Positions 43,115 to 53,367 of a stretch of DNA of 64,000 nt are shown piece by piece. The notes below the pieces were generated by a model. That model was not told where the DNA came from. It did not search any database and saw nothing but the letters and a program-made list of their open reading frames with translations. The DNA comes from JBKHXF01 sp046566145 (GTDB lineage Bacteria > Actinomycetota > Nitriliruptoria > Nitriliruptorales > Nitriliruptoraceae): assembly GCA_046566145.1 (NCBI GenBank), contig JBKHXF010000027.1, positions 8,101 through 72,100 of the forward strand, given 5' to 3'. How positions within the stretch are numbered: position 1 is the first letter of the stretch; the number at the start of each line of letters is the position of its first letter. The translations under genes and the position numbers were made by a program.

Positions 43115-44104
43115 ATGACGACCACCACGCCGACCACCCCCGCGTCCCCCGCCCCGGACCTCACCTCGCGCCCCGAGGTCGGGTCCGCCGCCCCCGGCCA
43201 CGCGGGCCCGTCGACGGCGCGGGGCGTCGCGCTGCTCCTCGGCAGCGCGTCGAGCACGAACGTCGGCGCGGCCCTCGGTGCGCAGGCCTTCTCCGCGATC
43301 GGCCCCGCGGGGGTCGTCGCGGTCCGCCAGGTCGTCGCGGCCGCGGTGCTGCTGCCGGTGGCCCGGCCGCGGCTGCGGTCGCTGACCCGCGCGCAGGTCG
43401 TCCCGACGCTGGGGCTCGGGCTCGTGTTCGCGGTGATGAACCTCGGGCTCTACACCGCCATCGACCGGGTCGGCCTCGGGCTCGCCGTGACGCTCGAGTT
43501 CCTCGGGCCGCTCGGCGTCGCCCTGCTCGGCTCCCGCGGCCGGCGCGAGCTCGCCCTGGCCGTGCTCGCCGGGATCGGCGTGTACGTGCTGGTGCTGCCC
43601 GGCCCGTCGAGCGACCTCGTCGGCATCGGCGCCGGGCTCGTCGCCGCCGCGTGCTGGGCGGCGTACATCCTGCTCAACCGCACCCTCGGGCAGCGCCTCC
43701 CCGGCCTGCAGGCGCCGGCGCTCGCCAGCGCCGCCGCCGCGCTCGCCTACACGCCCGTGCTGGTGTGGCTGGCCCTCGACGGTCGGCTGTGGGGCACGCC
43801 GCTGCTGCTCGCGCTCGGGACCGGCCTGCTGTCGTCGGTGGTGCCCTACGCGGTCGACCTGACCGTGCTGCGCACCGTCCCGCCGCGGCTGTTCGGTGTG
43901 CTGATGAGCGCCCAGCCCGGCATCGCCGCGTTCGCCGGCCTGGTGCTGCTCGGCCAGGCCCTCGCCCTGCACGAGGTCGTCGGGATCGTCGTGGTCGCCG
44001 GCACCAACGCCCTCGCCGTCGCCACCGCGCGGCCGGGCCCGCGGCCCCCCGCCACGACGCGCCCGGCGACCGCCGCCGCGGCCACCCCCGACCACGCCCC
44101 CTGA
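43115..44104 (+). CDS. EamA/RhtA-family drug-metabolite exporter
   Basis: About 329 residues with ten predicted transmembrane helices in two EamA halves. Segments such as VGLGLAVTLEFLGPLGVALLGSRGRRE and WAAYILLNRTLGQRLPG resemble the threonine/homoserine exporter RhtA. Substrates are probably amino acids or small metabolites. An in-frame ATG at 43085 is an alternative start; neither has a strong ribosome binding site. It is divergent from the LysR regulator that probably controls it. Confidence 0.87.
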   Translation: MTTTTPTTPASPAPDLTSRPEVGSAAPGHAGPSTARGVALLLGSASSTNVGAALGAQAFSAIGPAGVVAVRQVVAAAVLLPVARPRLRSLTRAQVVPTLGLGLVFAVMNLGLYTAIDRVGLGLAVTLEFLGPLGVALLGSRGRRELALAVLAGIGVYVLVLPGPSSDLVGIGAGLVAAACWAAYILLNRTLGQRLPGLQAPALASAAAALAYTPVLVWLALDGRLWGTPLLLALGTGLLSSVVPYAVDLTVLRTVPPRLFGVLMSAQPGIAAFAGLVLLGQALALHEVVGIVVVAGTNALAVATARPGPRPPATTRPATAAAATPDHAP

Positions 44105-44119
44105 ACCGGGGCGCCCGGT
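44105..44119. terminator. Short bidirectional hairpin between convergent genes
   Basis: ACCGGG-GCG-CCCGGT is a perfect 6-bp stem with a 3-base loop. It fills the 16-bp gap between the exporter stop and the stop of the minus-strand gene at 44121. Confidence 0.45.
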
Positions 44120-44120
44120 C

Positions 44121-44630
44121 TCACCCGCCGTAGAGGACGTCCTCGCCTCGCACACCGACGACGACCAGGCGGGCGAGCCCGAGCTCCTCGACGAGGGCCT
44201 CCACCCGCGCCGGCGGCGCGCTCGACCAGACATGGACCTGCCCGTCGGCGAGCCCCCCGGACACCGCCGCGTCGGGGAACGCTGCGGCCACCTGCTCCAC
44301 GGCGGTGTCGAGCGCTCGCTCCAGCTCGTCCAGCCCGGCCACCCCGGTCGTCACCACGACCGCGTCCGGCGCGTACGCGTCGACCAGGGCCCGCGCGTCG
44401 GCGCCCGGCTCGCCCACGAACCGCAGCCGCAGCCGACCGGTGTCCGGGTCGAGCTCACCGCCGGCGAACCGGTCACCGTGCTCCGCGGTGAGCCGCCCCA
44501 CGAGCGTTCCGTACCCGTCGGGCGTGCTCGACGAGGCGGCCTCGCCCTGCCCGGGTCCGGCGACCCACCCGAGCGCGCCCGAGACCAGCAGGGCCGCAGA
44601 GACAGCCACCACCCTCGACGTCCTGCCCAC
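44121..44630 (-). CDS. Small exported protein of unknown function
   Basis: A 169-residue protein beginning at GTG with GAGGGGAG 6 nt upstream. It has an N-terminal signal or anchor (RVVAVSAALLVSGALGWVAG). The mature part is one small domain with LDPDTGRLRLRFVGEPGADARALVDAYAPDAVVV and repeated use of amphipathic strands and helices. It loosely recalls the pro-region of streptogrisin-type proteases, without any protease following; this is a weak resemblance. An ATG at 44663 is an alternative start. A run of eleven G residues lies 60 nt upstream of the chosen start. Confidence 0.65.
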   Translation of the reverse strand: MGRTSRVVAVSAALLVSGALGWVAGPGQGEAASSSTPDGYGTLVGRLTAEHGDRFAGGELDPDTGRLRLRFVGEPGADARALVDAYAPDAVVVTTGVAGLDELERALDTAVEQVAAAFPDAAVSGGLADGQVHVWSSAPPARVEALVEELGLARLVVVGVRGEDVLYGG

Positions 44631-44690
44631 GACGCACTCCCCTCGTTCACGTCCTGACGACATCGGTGCACCTGCTCCTCGAAGGAACTT

Positions 44691-44701
44691 CCCCCCCCCC
44701 C
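44691..44701 (-). repeat. G11 homopolymer (C11 on the plus strand) upstream of an exported-protein gene
   Basis: Eleven consecutive C residues on the plus strand, the longest homopolymer in the window. On the minus strand the run ends 60 nt before the GTG start of the downstream exported protein. It lies in the 259-bp spacer between priA and that gene; nothing else is recognised in the spacer. Such runs change length easily during replication. Confidence 0.9.
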
Positions 44702-44889
44702 GGCCCGTTCTCCCACCGGTCCTGCTCACTCGTGCGACCAGCGCCCCTTCGTCGCGCCATCGCACCGCTGCGCGCGCGTCCGGTGTGACGGCCACGACGA
44801 GCCGACCGCGCTGGCCGGCCCGGTGCGCTCGACGCGGTCGTCGACCCAGGCGACGCAGGGCCGGTGCTCGGGCACGGGGTGGAGCACGC

Positions 44890-46929
44890 TCAGAGCGCGT
44901 CGACCGGGTCGACGTCGAGGCGGACGTCGAGGCCCTCCCGGGCCCACGACTCCCGGACCTCCCGCAGCGCCGCGACGGTGGCGACGCGGTCGTCGGCCTT
45001 CACGAGCCACCCGACCCGGGCCCCGTCGTCGCCGAGCGGGACGGGCCCGAGGACCTCGTCGCCCGTCCCGACCAGCGCCGCCGCGAGGCCGTCGCCGACC
45101 GCGCCGGCGGACGTCGCCGGTGCGTCCAGGCGCAGCGCGTGGGCGGCGGGAGGGAAGCGCAGGGCCGCCCGGGTGGCGGTCTCGGCGCGCCAGAACCCGC
45201 CGCTGTCCCACGCGACGAGCGCGGCGAGCGCCGGATGGGTCGGCTCGCGCGTCTGGACGACGACGCTCGGGTGGGTCTCCTCGGCGCCACGGCCGGGTGC
45301 GCCGCCGGACGCGACGGTCCAGCGGGCGAGGTGGGTGAGCAGCCGCAGGGTGTCCTCGGCGGCGTCGAGCGCCGGCCGGCGCAGCATCCCGTCGACGTCG
45401 GGCACGACCACGGCGCCGACCCGGCCGGGCGGGGCGTCCAGCACCGCACCCCGGGTGGCGACCAGCACCGCCGGCGCCGGCGGCGGCGCGGCGGCGTAGC
45501 CCTCGAGCACGACCACGGTGGCGTCGGGAAGGGAGCGCTGCAGCTCGGTGGCGAGCCGCTCCGCGCCGGCGGCGAGCGGCACGAACCGCATGTCGCCGCA
45601 GCGGGCGCACGCCGGCTGGCCGGGCGAGCGCCACCCGCAGCCCTCGCACAGCACGGCAGCCCCGCGGCCGCGGGTGGCGGCCGCCGGCGCGAGCGACGAC
45701 GCGCAGGTCGGGCAGCGCAGCATCCGGGTGCAGCCCCGGCACACCAGCGCCCGGCCCTCCCCACGCCGCGCAGCGAGCACCACGGCGTAGGCGTCGTCGG
45801 CGAGTGCCCGTCGCATCGCCGTGAGCGCCGGCGAGCCGACGCGGGTCCGCGGCCCGCCCTCGCCGGTGTCGAGGTGGACGAGCGGGGCCGCGTCCCGCTC
45901 GGCGTCGCGGATCGGCACGACCGGCGCGAGCCGTCGGGCGGTCAGCAGCCGCCACGCCGGCGCGGACGGGACGGTGCCGACGAGCAGGCCGACGGCGCCG
46001 GCGCGCCGCGCCCGCTCGAGCACCACCTCGCGGACGTGGTGGCGGGGCGAGCGGCGCTCCTTCAGCGCCGGGTTGGCCTCGTCGAGCACGACGGCGAGAC
46101 CGAGCCGCTCCAGCGGCCAGAACGCGACGCCGCGCTCCCCCACGACGACACGGGCCTGCCCGCACCGGGCCTGCAGCCACATCCCGTACGTGCGCCGCGG
46201 GGAGGGACCGCCGCGGGCGTCGACGGCGAGGTCGGCCGCGGAGGCGACCACCGCGTCGGCGACCGGCGACGCCGGGTCGGGCACGACCAGCAGCACGTCG
46301 CGGCCGCCGGCGAGGGTGGCCTGCGCGAGCTCGGCGAGCCGGGCGGCGACGTCCTCGTCGGGCGCCGGCCGCCAGAACCACCCGTCGGTCCCCGCCGGCG
46401 GCGCGTCGGGACCGCCGGCGCAGGCGGCCAGCAGCGCCGTCCCGCTCTCGCCGTACGCGGCCCACGCGGCGGCGACCCGCTCGGGGTCGGGCGCCGGGTC
46501 GGAGGACGGCCGGCGGGCCCGGCCGGGCGGGAACCACCCGGCGGCCTCGGCACGCCGCTCCACGTCGACGGTCCGGCCAGGCAGCGCGTGGCGGACCACG
46601 TCGGCCGCCGGCGCGCCCCACCGGTCGGCGGCCCACCGCAGCACCGCGATCTCGTCCGGGGTCGCCCAGGCGTGCGGCCCGAACACCCGCCGGATCGGGC
46701 GGAGCTTCGAGGGCGCCACGTCGGTGTGGTCGGCCAGCTCGACCACGAGGGCCTTGCGGCGGCGGCCCGAGAAGACGACCTCGACCCGGCTGCCGACGAC
46801 CACCTCGTGCTCGAGGGCGTCGTCGCCAGCCGGGCCGGCGCCGTCAGCGTGTCCGGGGACGAGGTAGTCGAACGGGCGGTCGAGGTGGAGGGGCTCCACC
46901 TCGACCCAGACCCGCGCGACGCGTGGCAC
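44890..46929 (-). CDS. priA: Primosomal protein N' (PriA, helicase motifs degenerate)
   Basis: A 679-residue PriA homologue. The N-terminal 3'-DNA-binding domain (VWVEVEPLHLDRPFDYLVP), a degenerate helicase core with no Walker A and DEAN instead of DExH, and the zinc-binding clusters (CRGCTRMLRCPTC, CEGCGWRSPGQPACARCG) are visible. Loss of the ATPase motifs is typical of actinobacterial PriA, so it probably acts as a fork-restart scaffold. It has a GTG start, 10 bp after the metK stop. Confidence 0.92.
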   Translation of the reverse strand: MPRVARVWVEVEPLHLDRPFDYLVPGHADGAGPAGDDALEHEVVVGSRVEVVFSGRRRKALVVELADHTDVAPSKLRPIRRVFGPHAWATPDEIAVLRWAADRWGAPAADVVRHALPGRTVDVERRAEAAGWFPPGRARRPSSDPAPDPERVAAAWAAYGESGTALLAACAGGPDAPPAGTDGWFWRPAPDEDVAARLAELAQATLAGGRDVLLVVPDPASPVADAVVASAADLAVDARGGPSPRRTYGMWLQARCGQARVVVGERGVAFWPLERLGLAVVLDEANPALKERRSPRHHVREVVLERARRAGAVGLLVGTVPSAPAWRLLTARRLAPVVPIRDAERDAAPLVHLDTGEGGPRTRVGSPALTAMRRALADDAYAVVLAARRGEGRALVCRGCTRMLRCPTCASSLAPAAATRGRGAAVLCEGCGWRSPGQPACARCGDMRFVPLAAGAERLATELQRSLPDATVVVLEGYAAAPPPAPAVLVATRGAVLDAPPGRVGAVVVPDVDGMLRRPALDAAEDTLRLLTHLARWTVASGGAPGRGAEETHPSVVVQTREPTHPALAALVAWDSGGFWRAETATRAALRFPPAAHALRLDAPATSAGAVGDGLAAALVGTGDEVLGPVPLGDDGARVGWLVKADDRVATVAALREVRESWAREGLDVRLDVDPVDAL

Positions 46930-46939
46930 GGCCGCGGCG

Positions 46940-48136
<1,197 letters not shown>

Positions 48137-48272
48137 CGTGTCCTCGATTCCGTGCGGGTGCGGGGACGATCGCGGCAGCCGGGACTCCGGGCGCGTCTCG
48201 GGGTCGTCCCCCGGTTCGACGTGGGGTCGGGGCGGGCGTGGCCGCCGTGCGCTCCCACTGCGACCGGGCAGG

Positions 48273-49523
<1,251 letters not shown>

Positions 49524-49530
49524 GGTCCGC

Positions 49531-49800
49531 TCAGGCCTCGGCGTCGTCGTCGATGAAGGCGAACGGGTCGCCCTCGCCCTCGACGCGCTCCGTCGCCTCG
49601 ATCTTGGCCTGCGCGATCTCCTCGAGGGCGATCGACAGCGGCTTGTTCGACTCGGTCGCGACGAGCGGCGGCACGTACTGGCCGAGCCCCTCGCCGAGCT
49701 GCGAGTAGTACGCGTTGATCTCCCGCGCGCGCTTGGCGGCGAGGTGGACGAGGTGGAACTTGGTGTCCACGCGGTCCATGAGGTCGTCGATGTGCGCCAC
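49531..49800 (-). CDS. rpoZ: RNA polymerase omega subunit
   Basis: An 89-residue omega subunit that helps beta' folding. The core HIDDLMDRVDTKFHLVHLAAKRAREINAYY and ATESNKPLSIALEEIAQAKI is diagnostic. The GTG at 49800 has AGGAGG 9 nt upstream; the longer frame upstream overlaps the kinase gene and is not conserved sequence. Confidence 0.95.
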   Translation of the reverse strand: MAHIDDLMDRVDTKFHLVHLAAKRAREINAYYSQLGEGLGQYVPPLVATESNKPLSIALEEIAQAKIEATERVEGEGDPFAFIDDDAEA

Positions 49801-49853
49801 GGCGAGGTGCCTCCTGCAGGGCGGGTGCGAGCGGGCGACGTGAGGTCGGCCCG

Positions 49854-50396
49854 TCATGGTAGCGACAGCGCGGCCAGCACCGTGTCGGCGAGCGCCTCGG
49901 GCGTCGCGTCCGTCGAGTCGAGCACCAGGTCGTACAGCGACAGGTCGGTGACCTCGGCGCCGTAGTAGCGCCGGAAGCGGTCGAGCTCGCTGGCCTCGCG
50001 CTCGCGGGTGCGGGCCCGCTGGACCTCCGGGTCGTCGCCGTCGCGCTGGGTGATGCGCCGGATGCGCTCGTCCTCGTCACACACGACCCAGACGCGGGTG
50101 GCGTCGAGGCCGTGGTGGCGGGCGAGCCAGCCGGCCATGCGCCCCTCGAGCACGAGACCGCCGGCGCGCAGCAGCTCGACCTGCCGGTCGTCGAGCGAGC
50201 GGTCCACGGCCGGGTCGGCCTGGCACAGCGCGTTGAACTCGGCGAGCGACAGGCCCCGGCGGGCAGCCTCCTCGCGGAAGATGCCGCCGGCGTAGGCGTA
50301 GGGCAGGGCGAGGCGGTCCGACAGCAGCCGGCACAGCGTCGAGGTGCCGGTCCCGGCGAGCCCGCCGACCGTGAGGGTCAGCGGACGCTCGCTCAC
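49854..50396 (-). CDS. Archaeal-type cytidylate-kinase-like nucleoside monophosphate kinase in the gmk position
   Basis: A 180-residue P-loop kinase. The loop is GGLAGTGTST (11-20), followed by a helix and then YAGGIFREEAARRGLSLAEFNALCQADPAVDRSLDDRQVELL, LVLEGRMAGWL, RIRRITQRDGDD and RYYGAEVTDLSLYDLVLDS. This pattern, the short length and the missing CMP insert match archaeal-type CMP kinases (cytidylate kinase 2 family). A canonical guanylate kinase would show SGPSGVGK and GYRNLF-like motifs, which are absent. Between mihF and rpoZ other actinobacteria encode gmk. The GTG overlaps the mihF stop, so it is operon-encoded. The substrate is uncertain. Confidence 0.8.
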   Translation of the reverse strand: MSERPLTLTVGGLAGTGTSTLCRLLSDRLALPYAYAGGIFREEAARRGLSLAEFNALCQADPAVDRSLDDRQVELLRAGGLVLEGRMAGWLARHHGLDATRVWVVCDEDERIRRITQRDGDDPEVQRARTREREASELDRFRRYYGAEVTDLSLYDLVLDSTDATPEALADTVLAALSLP

Positions 50397-50743
50397 GCCT
50401 CGTCCTCGTCGTGCTCCTCGTCGTGGTGGCCGCCCTCGAACACGTCGAGCAGGGCCGCGCGCTGCTTGGGGCCGAGCCCCTGCAGCCGGCGGGACTGGGC
50501 GATCTCGAGCCGCTCCATCAGCCGGCGCGCCTTGATCTTGCCGTACGACGGCATCGACTCGACCACGTCGAGGACGCGCATCTTGGCGAGCGGCTCGGCG
50601 GTCCCGGCACGGTCGAGCACGTCGCGCAGCGACACCTCGCCCGACTTCAGCATCTGCTTCAGCTCGGCCCGGATCCGACGCGCCTGCTTGGCCTTCTCGA
50701 GGGCCGCAGCCCGCTGTTCGGGGTCGAGGTCGGGCAGGGCCAT
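50393..50743 (-). CDS. mihF: Integration host factor, actinobacterial type (mIHF)
   Basis: A 116-residue nucleoid protein. The long basic first helix and the helix-two-turn-helix (MPSYGKIKARRLMERLEIAQSRRLQGLGPKQRAALLDVF) are diagnostic for mIHF/sIHF, which bends DNA non-specifically and is essential in mycobacteria. The tail EGGHHDEEHDEDEA is acidic and His-rich. The ATG at 50743 is followed by ALPDLDPEQRAAALEKA, the conserved start. Confidence 0.93.
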   Translation of the reverse strand: MALPDLDPEQRAAALEKAKQARRIRAELKQMLKSGEVSLRDVLDRAGTAEPLAKMRVLDVVESMPSYGKIKARRLMERLEIAQSRRLQGLGPKQRAALLDVFEGGHHDEEHDEDEA

Positions 50744-50879
50744 GGCAGGTCGGCTCGCTGGTCGGTCGGGCGTGACGGGGCGTGTGGGGGGGACCACCCT
50801 AGTCACCTCGCGTAGCCTCCCGCGCCGAACGCCCCGCACGGCCGACCGCCGCCGTCGCCGACGCCCTGGAGGCCCCGAC
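50744..50879. promoter_or_regulatory. Divergent mihF-menB spacer
   Basis: This 136-bp spacer must hold promoters for mihF (minus) and menB (plus). The AT-richer core around 50797-50818 (CTAGTCACCTCGCGTAGCCT) offers overlapping -10-like hexamers in both directions (TAGCCT plus, TAGGGT minus). No operator is recognised. Confidence 0.35.
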
Positions 50880-51815
50880 GTGTCCACGCTCCCCCACGTC
50901 TCCGACACCTTCGACCCCGAGCTGTGGGCCCCCGTCCCCGGGTTCGAGGACCTCACCGACGTGACCTACCACCGGGCCACGCCGGCGGCCGGGGTGCCAC
51001 GCGACGGCGTGGTGCGGGTCGCCTTCGACCGGCCCGAGGTCCGCAACGCCTTCCGGCCCCACACCGTCGACGAGCTGTACCGGGTGCTCGACCACGCCCG
51101 GCAGGCCTCCGACGTCGGCTGCGTGCTGCTGACCGGCAACGGCCCGTCGCGGAAGGACGGCGGCTGGGCGTTCTGCTCCGGCGGCGACCAGCGCATCCGG
51201 GGGAAGGACGGCTACCGCTACGCCGAGGGCGACTCGGTGGCGCAGGCCGACCCGGCCCGCTCCGGACGGCTGCACATCCTCGAGGTGCAGCGGCTCATCC
51301 GGCACATGCCCAAGGTCGTGGTGGCGCTGGTGAACGGCTGGGCCGCCGGCGGGGGCCACTCGCTGCACGTGGTGTGCGACCTCACGATCGCGAGCCGCGA
51401 GCACGGCCGCTTCAAGCAGACCGACCTCGACGTCGCGTCCTTCGACGGCGGGTTCGGCTCGGCGTACCTCGCGAAGCAGGTCGGGCAGAAGTTCGCCCGC
51501 CAGATCTTCTTCCTCGGCGACACCTACACGGCCGAGGAGGGCCACGCGATGGGCACCGTGAACCTCGTGGTCGACCACGCCGAGCTCGAGGCGACCGGCA
51601 TCGCCTGGGCGACGAGGATCCTCGGCAAGTCGCCGACCGCGACCCGGATGCTGAAGTTCGCGATGAACCTCACCGACGACGGGCTCGTCGGCCAGCAGGT
51701 GTTCGCCGGCGAGGCGACCCGGCTCGCGTACATGTCCGACGAGGCGCAGGAGGGACGCGACAGCTTCCTCGAGAAGCGCGACCCCGACTGGTCCGGGTTC
51801 CCGTACCACTACTGA
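50880..51815 (+). CDS. menB: 1,4-dihydroxy-2-naphthoyl-CoA synthase
   Basis: A 311-residue crotonase-fold enzyme of menaquinone synthesis. Motifs are VAFDRPEVRNAFRPHTVDELYRVLD, GGWAFCSGGDQRIRG, NGWAAGGGHSLHVVCDLTIAS and FDGGFGSAYLAKQVG. The C-terminal RDPDWSGFPYHY-type ending is specific for MenB. The GTG has GGAGG 7 nt upstream. menA follows after 12 bp. Confidence 0.95.
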   Translation: MSTLPHVSDTFDPELWAPVPGFEDLTDVTYHRATPAAGVPRDGVVRVAFDRPEVRNAFRPHTVDELYRVLDHARQASDVGCVLLTGNGPSRKDGGWAFCSGGDQRIRGKDGYRYAEGDSVAQADPARSGRLHILEVQRLIRHMPKVVVALVNGWAAGGGHSLHVVCDLTIASREHGRFKQTDLDVASFDGGFGSAYLAKQVGQKFARQIFFLGDTYTAEEGHAMGTVNLVVDHAELEATGIAWATRILGKSPTATRMLKFAMNLTDDGLVGQQVFAGEATRLAYMSDEAQEGRDSFLEKRDPDWSGFPYHY

Positions 51816-51827
51816 CAGGCCCAGCCG

Positions 51828-52769
51828 ATGCCCGAGCCGCTGCAGCACGACGAGTCGCGCCCGTCCGGCGTCGCCCTGTGGTGGGAGGCCGCCCGGCCGC
51901 GGACGCTGCCGGCGTCGGTCGCGCCGGTGCTGGTCGGCACCTGCGTCTCCGAGCGGGTCGCCGTCGACGGCCTCGCGCCGCTGTGGGGCCGCGCCGCGCT
52001 GGCGCTCGTCGTCGCGCTGTCGCTGCAGGTCGCGGTGAACTACGCCAACGACTACTTCGACGGCGTGAAGGGCGTCGACACGGCCGCCCGCGTCGGTCCG
52101 CGCCGCATCACCGCCGCCGGGCTCGCGACGCCGGCGCAGATGCGGCGCGCCATCCTCGTCGCGCTGGCGGTCGCCGGCGTCGCCGGGCTGGTGCTGGCCC
52201 TGCTCGCCTCGCCGTGGCTGCTGCTGGTCGGCGTCGCCGCCGGGCTCGCGACCCTCGGCTACTCGGGCGGCCCGAAGCCGTACGCCTCCGCGGGGCTCGG
52301 CGAGCTCAGCGTGTTCGTGTTCTTCGGGCTGGTCGCGACGTCCGGCTCGCAGTTCGTGCAGGACGAGCGGTTCACGGCCGCCGGCGCCGTCGCCGGGGCG
52401 GCGATGGGCGCCTGGTCGGTGGCGCTGCTGCTGGTCAACAACCTCCGCGACATCGAGACCGACGAGGCCGTGGGCAAGCGCACCCTCGCCGTCCGCATCG
52501 GCGAGCGGGCGACCCGCGCCCTCGCGGCCGCGTGCCTCGCGCTGCCGGCGGCGCTGACCGTCGTGGTCGCCGCGCTCGTCCCGTCGCAGCCGGCGCTGCT
52601 CGGCGTCCTCGCGGTCGCCGCGGCCGGCCCGGCCCTGCGGATCGTCCGCTCCGCCCCGGTCGGCCCGCAGCTCATCGCCGCCCTCGGCACCACCGGCCGG
52701 GCCCAGCTCGTCCACGCGGTGCTGCTGTCGGCCGGGCTCGTCCTCGGCGGCCGGGGGGTCGGCGCGTGA
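51828..52769 (+). CDS. menA: 1,4-dihydroxy-2-naphthoate polyprenyltransferase
   Basis: A 313-residue UbiA-superfamily membrane enzyme with about eight or nine helices. The prenyl-diphosphate-binding Asp motifs are NYANDYFDGVKGVD and NNLRDIETDEAVGKRTLAVR. WWEAARPRTLPASVAPVLVGT is the usual MenA start. It attaches the isoprenoid tail before final methylation to menaquinone. Confidence 0.94.
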   Translation: MPEPLQHDESRPSGVALWWEAARPRTLPASVAPVLVGTCVSERVAVDGLAPLWGRAALALVVALSLQVAVNYANDYFDGVKGVDTAARVGPRRITAAGLATPAQMRRAILVALAVAGVAGLVLALLASPWLLLVGVAAGLATLGYSGGPKPYASAGLGELSVFVFFGLVATSGSQFVQDERFTAAGAVAGAAMGAWSVALLLVNNLRDIETDEAVGKRTLAVRIGERATRALAAACLALPAALTVVVAALVPSQPALLGVLAVAAAGPALRIVRSAPVGPQLIAALGTTGRAQLVHAVLLSAGLVLGGRGVGA

Positions 52770-52942
52770 GCGAGCCGAAGCGCGAGCGCGGCATCGCCGA
52801 GGTCCAGCGCGAGCTCGCCGACGTCGAGCGGTTCCTCGCCGAGATGCCGCCCCACTCGGCCTCCGGGACCCGCGCCCAGCTCGAGGCCACCCGCGCCCGC
52901 CTCCAGGCCGAGCTCGCCCGGCTCCGCGCCGAGCGGACCTGA
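52766..52942 (+). CDS. Small coiled-coil protein coupled to menA
   Basis: A 58-residue frame whose GTG overlaps the menA stop in the sequence GTGA, the same coupling used throughout this window. It is charged and helical (REL..VERFL, RAQLEATRARLQAELARLRAE), predicting a short coiled coil. No family is recognised. It could be a real accessory peptide, or a fortuitous frame. Confidence 0.5.
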   Translation: MSEPKRERGIAEVQRELADVERFLAEMPPHSASGTRAQLEATRARLQAELARLRAERT

Positions 52943-52950
52943 CCCGGGGG

Positions 52951-53367
52951 TCAGCCGCCGGCTCGCGCTCCGGTATCCGACGCCCGACGGCCGCGGAGCA
53001 CGAGCGCGCCGGCGATGCCGGCACCGAGCGCGGTCGGCCACATCCAAGCGCCCTCGAGGGTCCACGGCGGCACGCGCCACACGACGACCCACCAGCCCAC
53101 CGCGACGGCGACCAGCCAGAGCGCACCGGCGGCCAGCACCGCCCCGACCCGCCGCCCGCGTCCGCGCGACGCAGCTCGCAGCACCAGTCCCGCCGTCACG
53201 ACGCCGGCGATGGCGCCGAGCGAGAGCGGGTAGAACTCGAGCACCGAGTCGGCCAGCAGGGCATCGCGTGCCAGGACCCCCGCGGCCAGACCCACCGTGA
53301 GGCCGACCCCGGCAGCCGCCGCGGCACCGGCGCGTTCGCGCACGCTCGAACCCCCTCGGACGGTCAC
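52951..53367 (-). CDS. Small integral membrane protein
   Basis: About 138 residues with four hydrophobic helices (about 13-33, 45-65, 75-98, 108-124) and Arg-rich loops. No family is recognised. The GTG at 53367 overlaps the hutG stop (GTGA), suggesting it is the last gene of the hut operon. An internal GTG at 53343, with GAGGGGG upstream, is an alternative start. Confidence 0.6.
   Translation of the reverse strand: MTVRGGSSVRERAGAAAAAGVGLTVGLAAGVLARDALLADSVLEFYPLSLGAIAGVVTAGLVLRAASRGRGRRVGAVLAAGALWLVAVAVGWWVVVWRVPPWTLEGAWMWPTALGAGIAGALVLRGRRASDTGARAGG

Noticed and set aside
44890..46929. PriA lacking Walker A and DExH motifs
   Set aside because: Loss of helicase motifs is the usual state of actinobacterial PriA; it is not a broken gene.
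48137..48272. SAM riboswitch upstream of metK
   Set aside because: No conserved SAM-I, SAM-II or SAM-IV core could be matched by eye in the 136-bp spacer.
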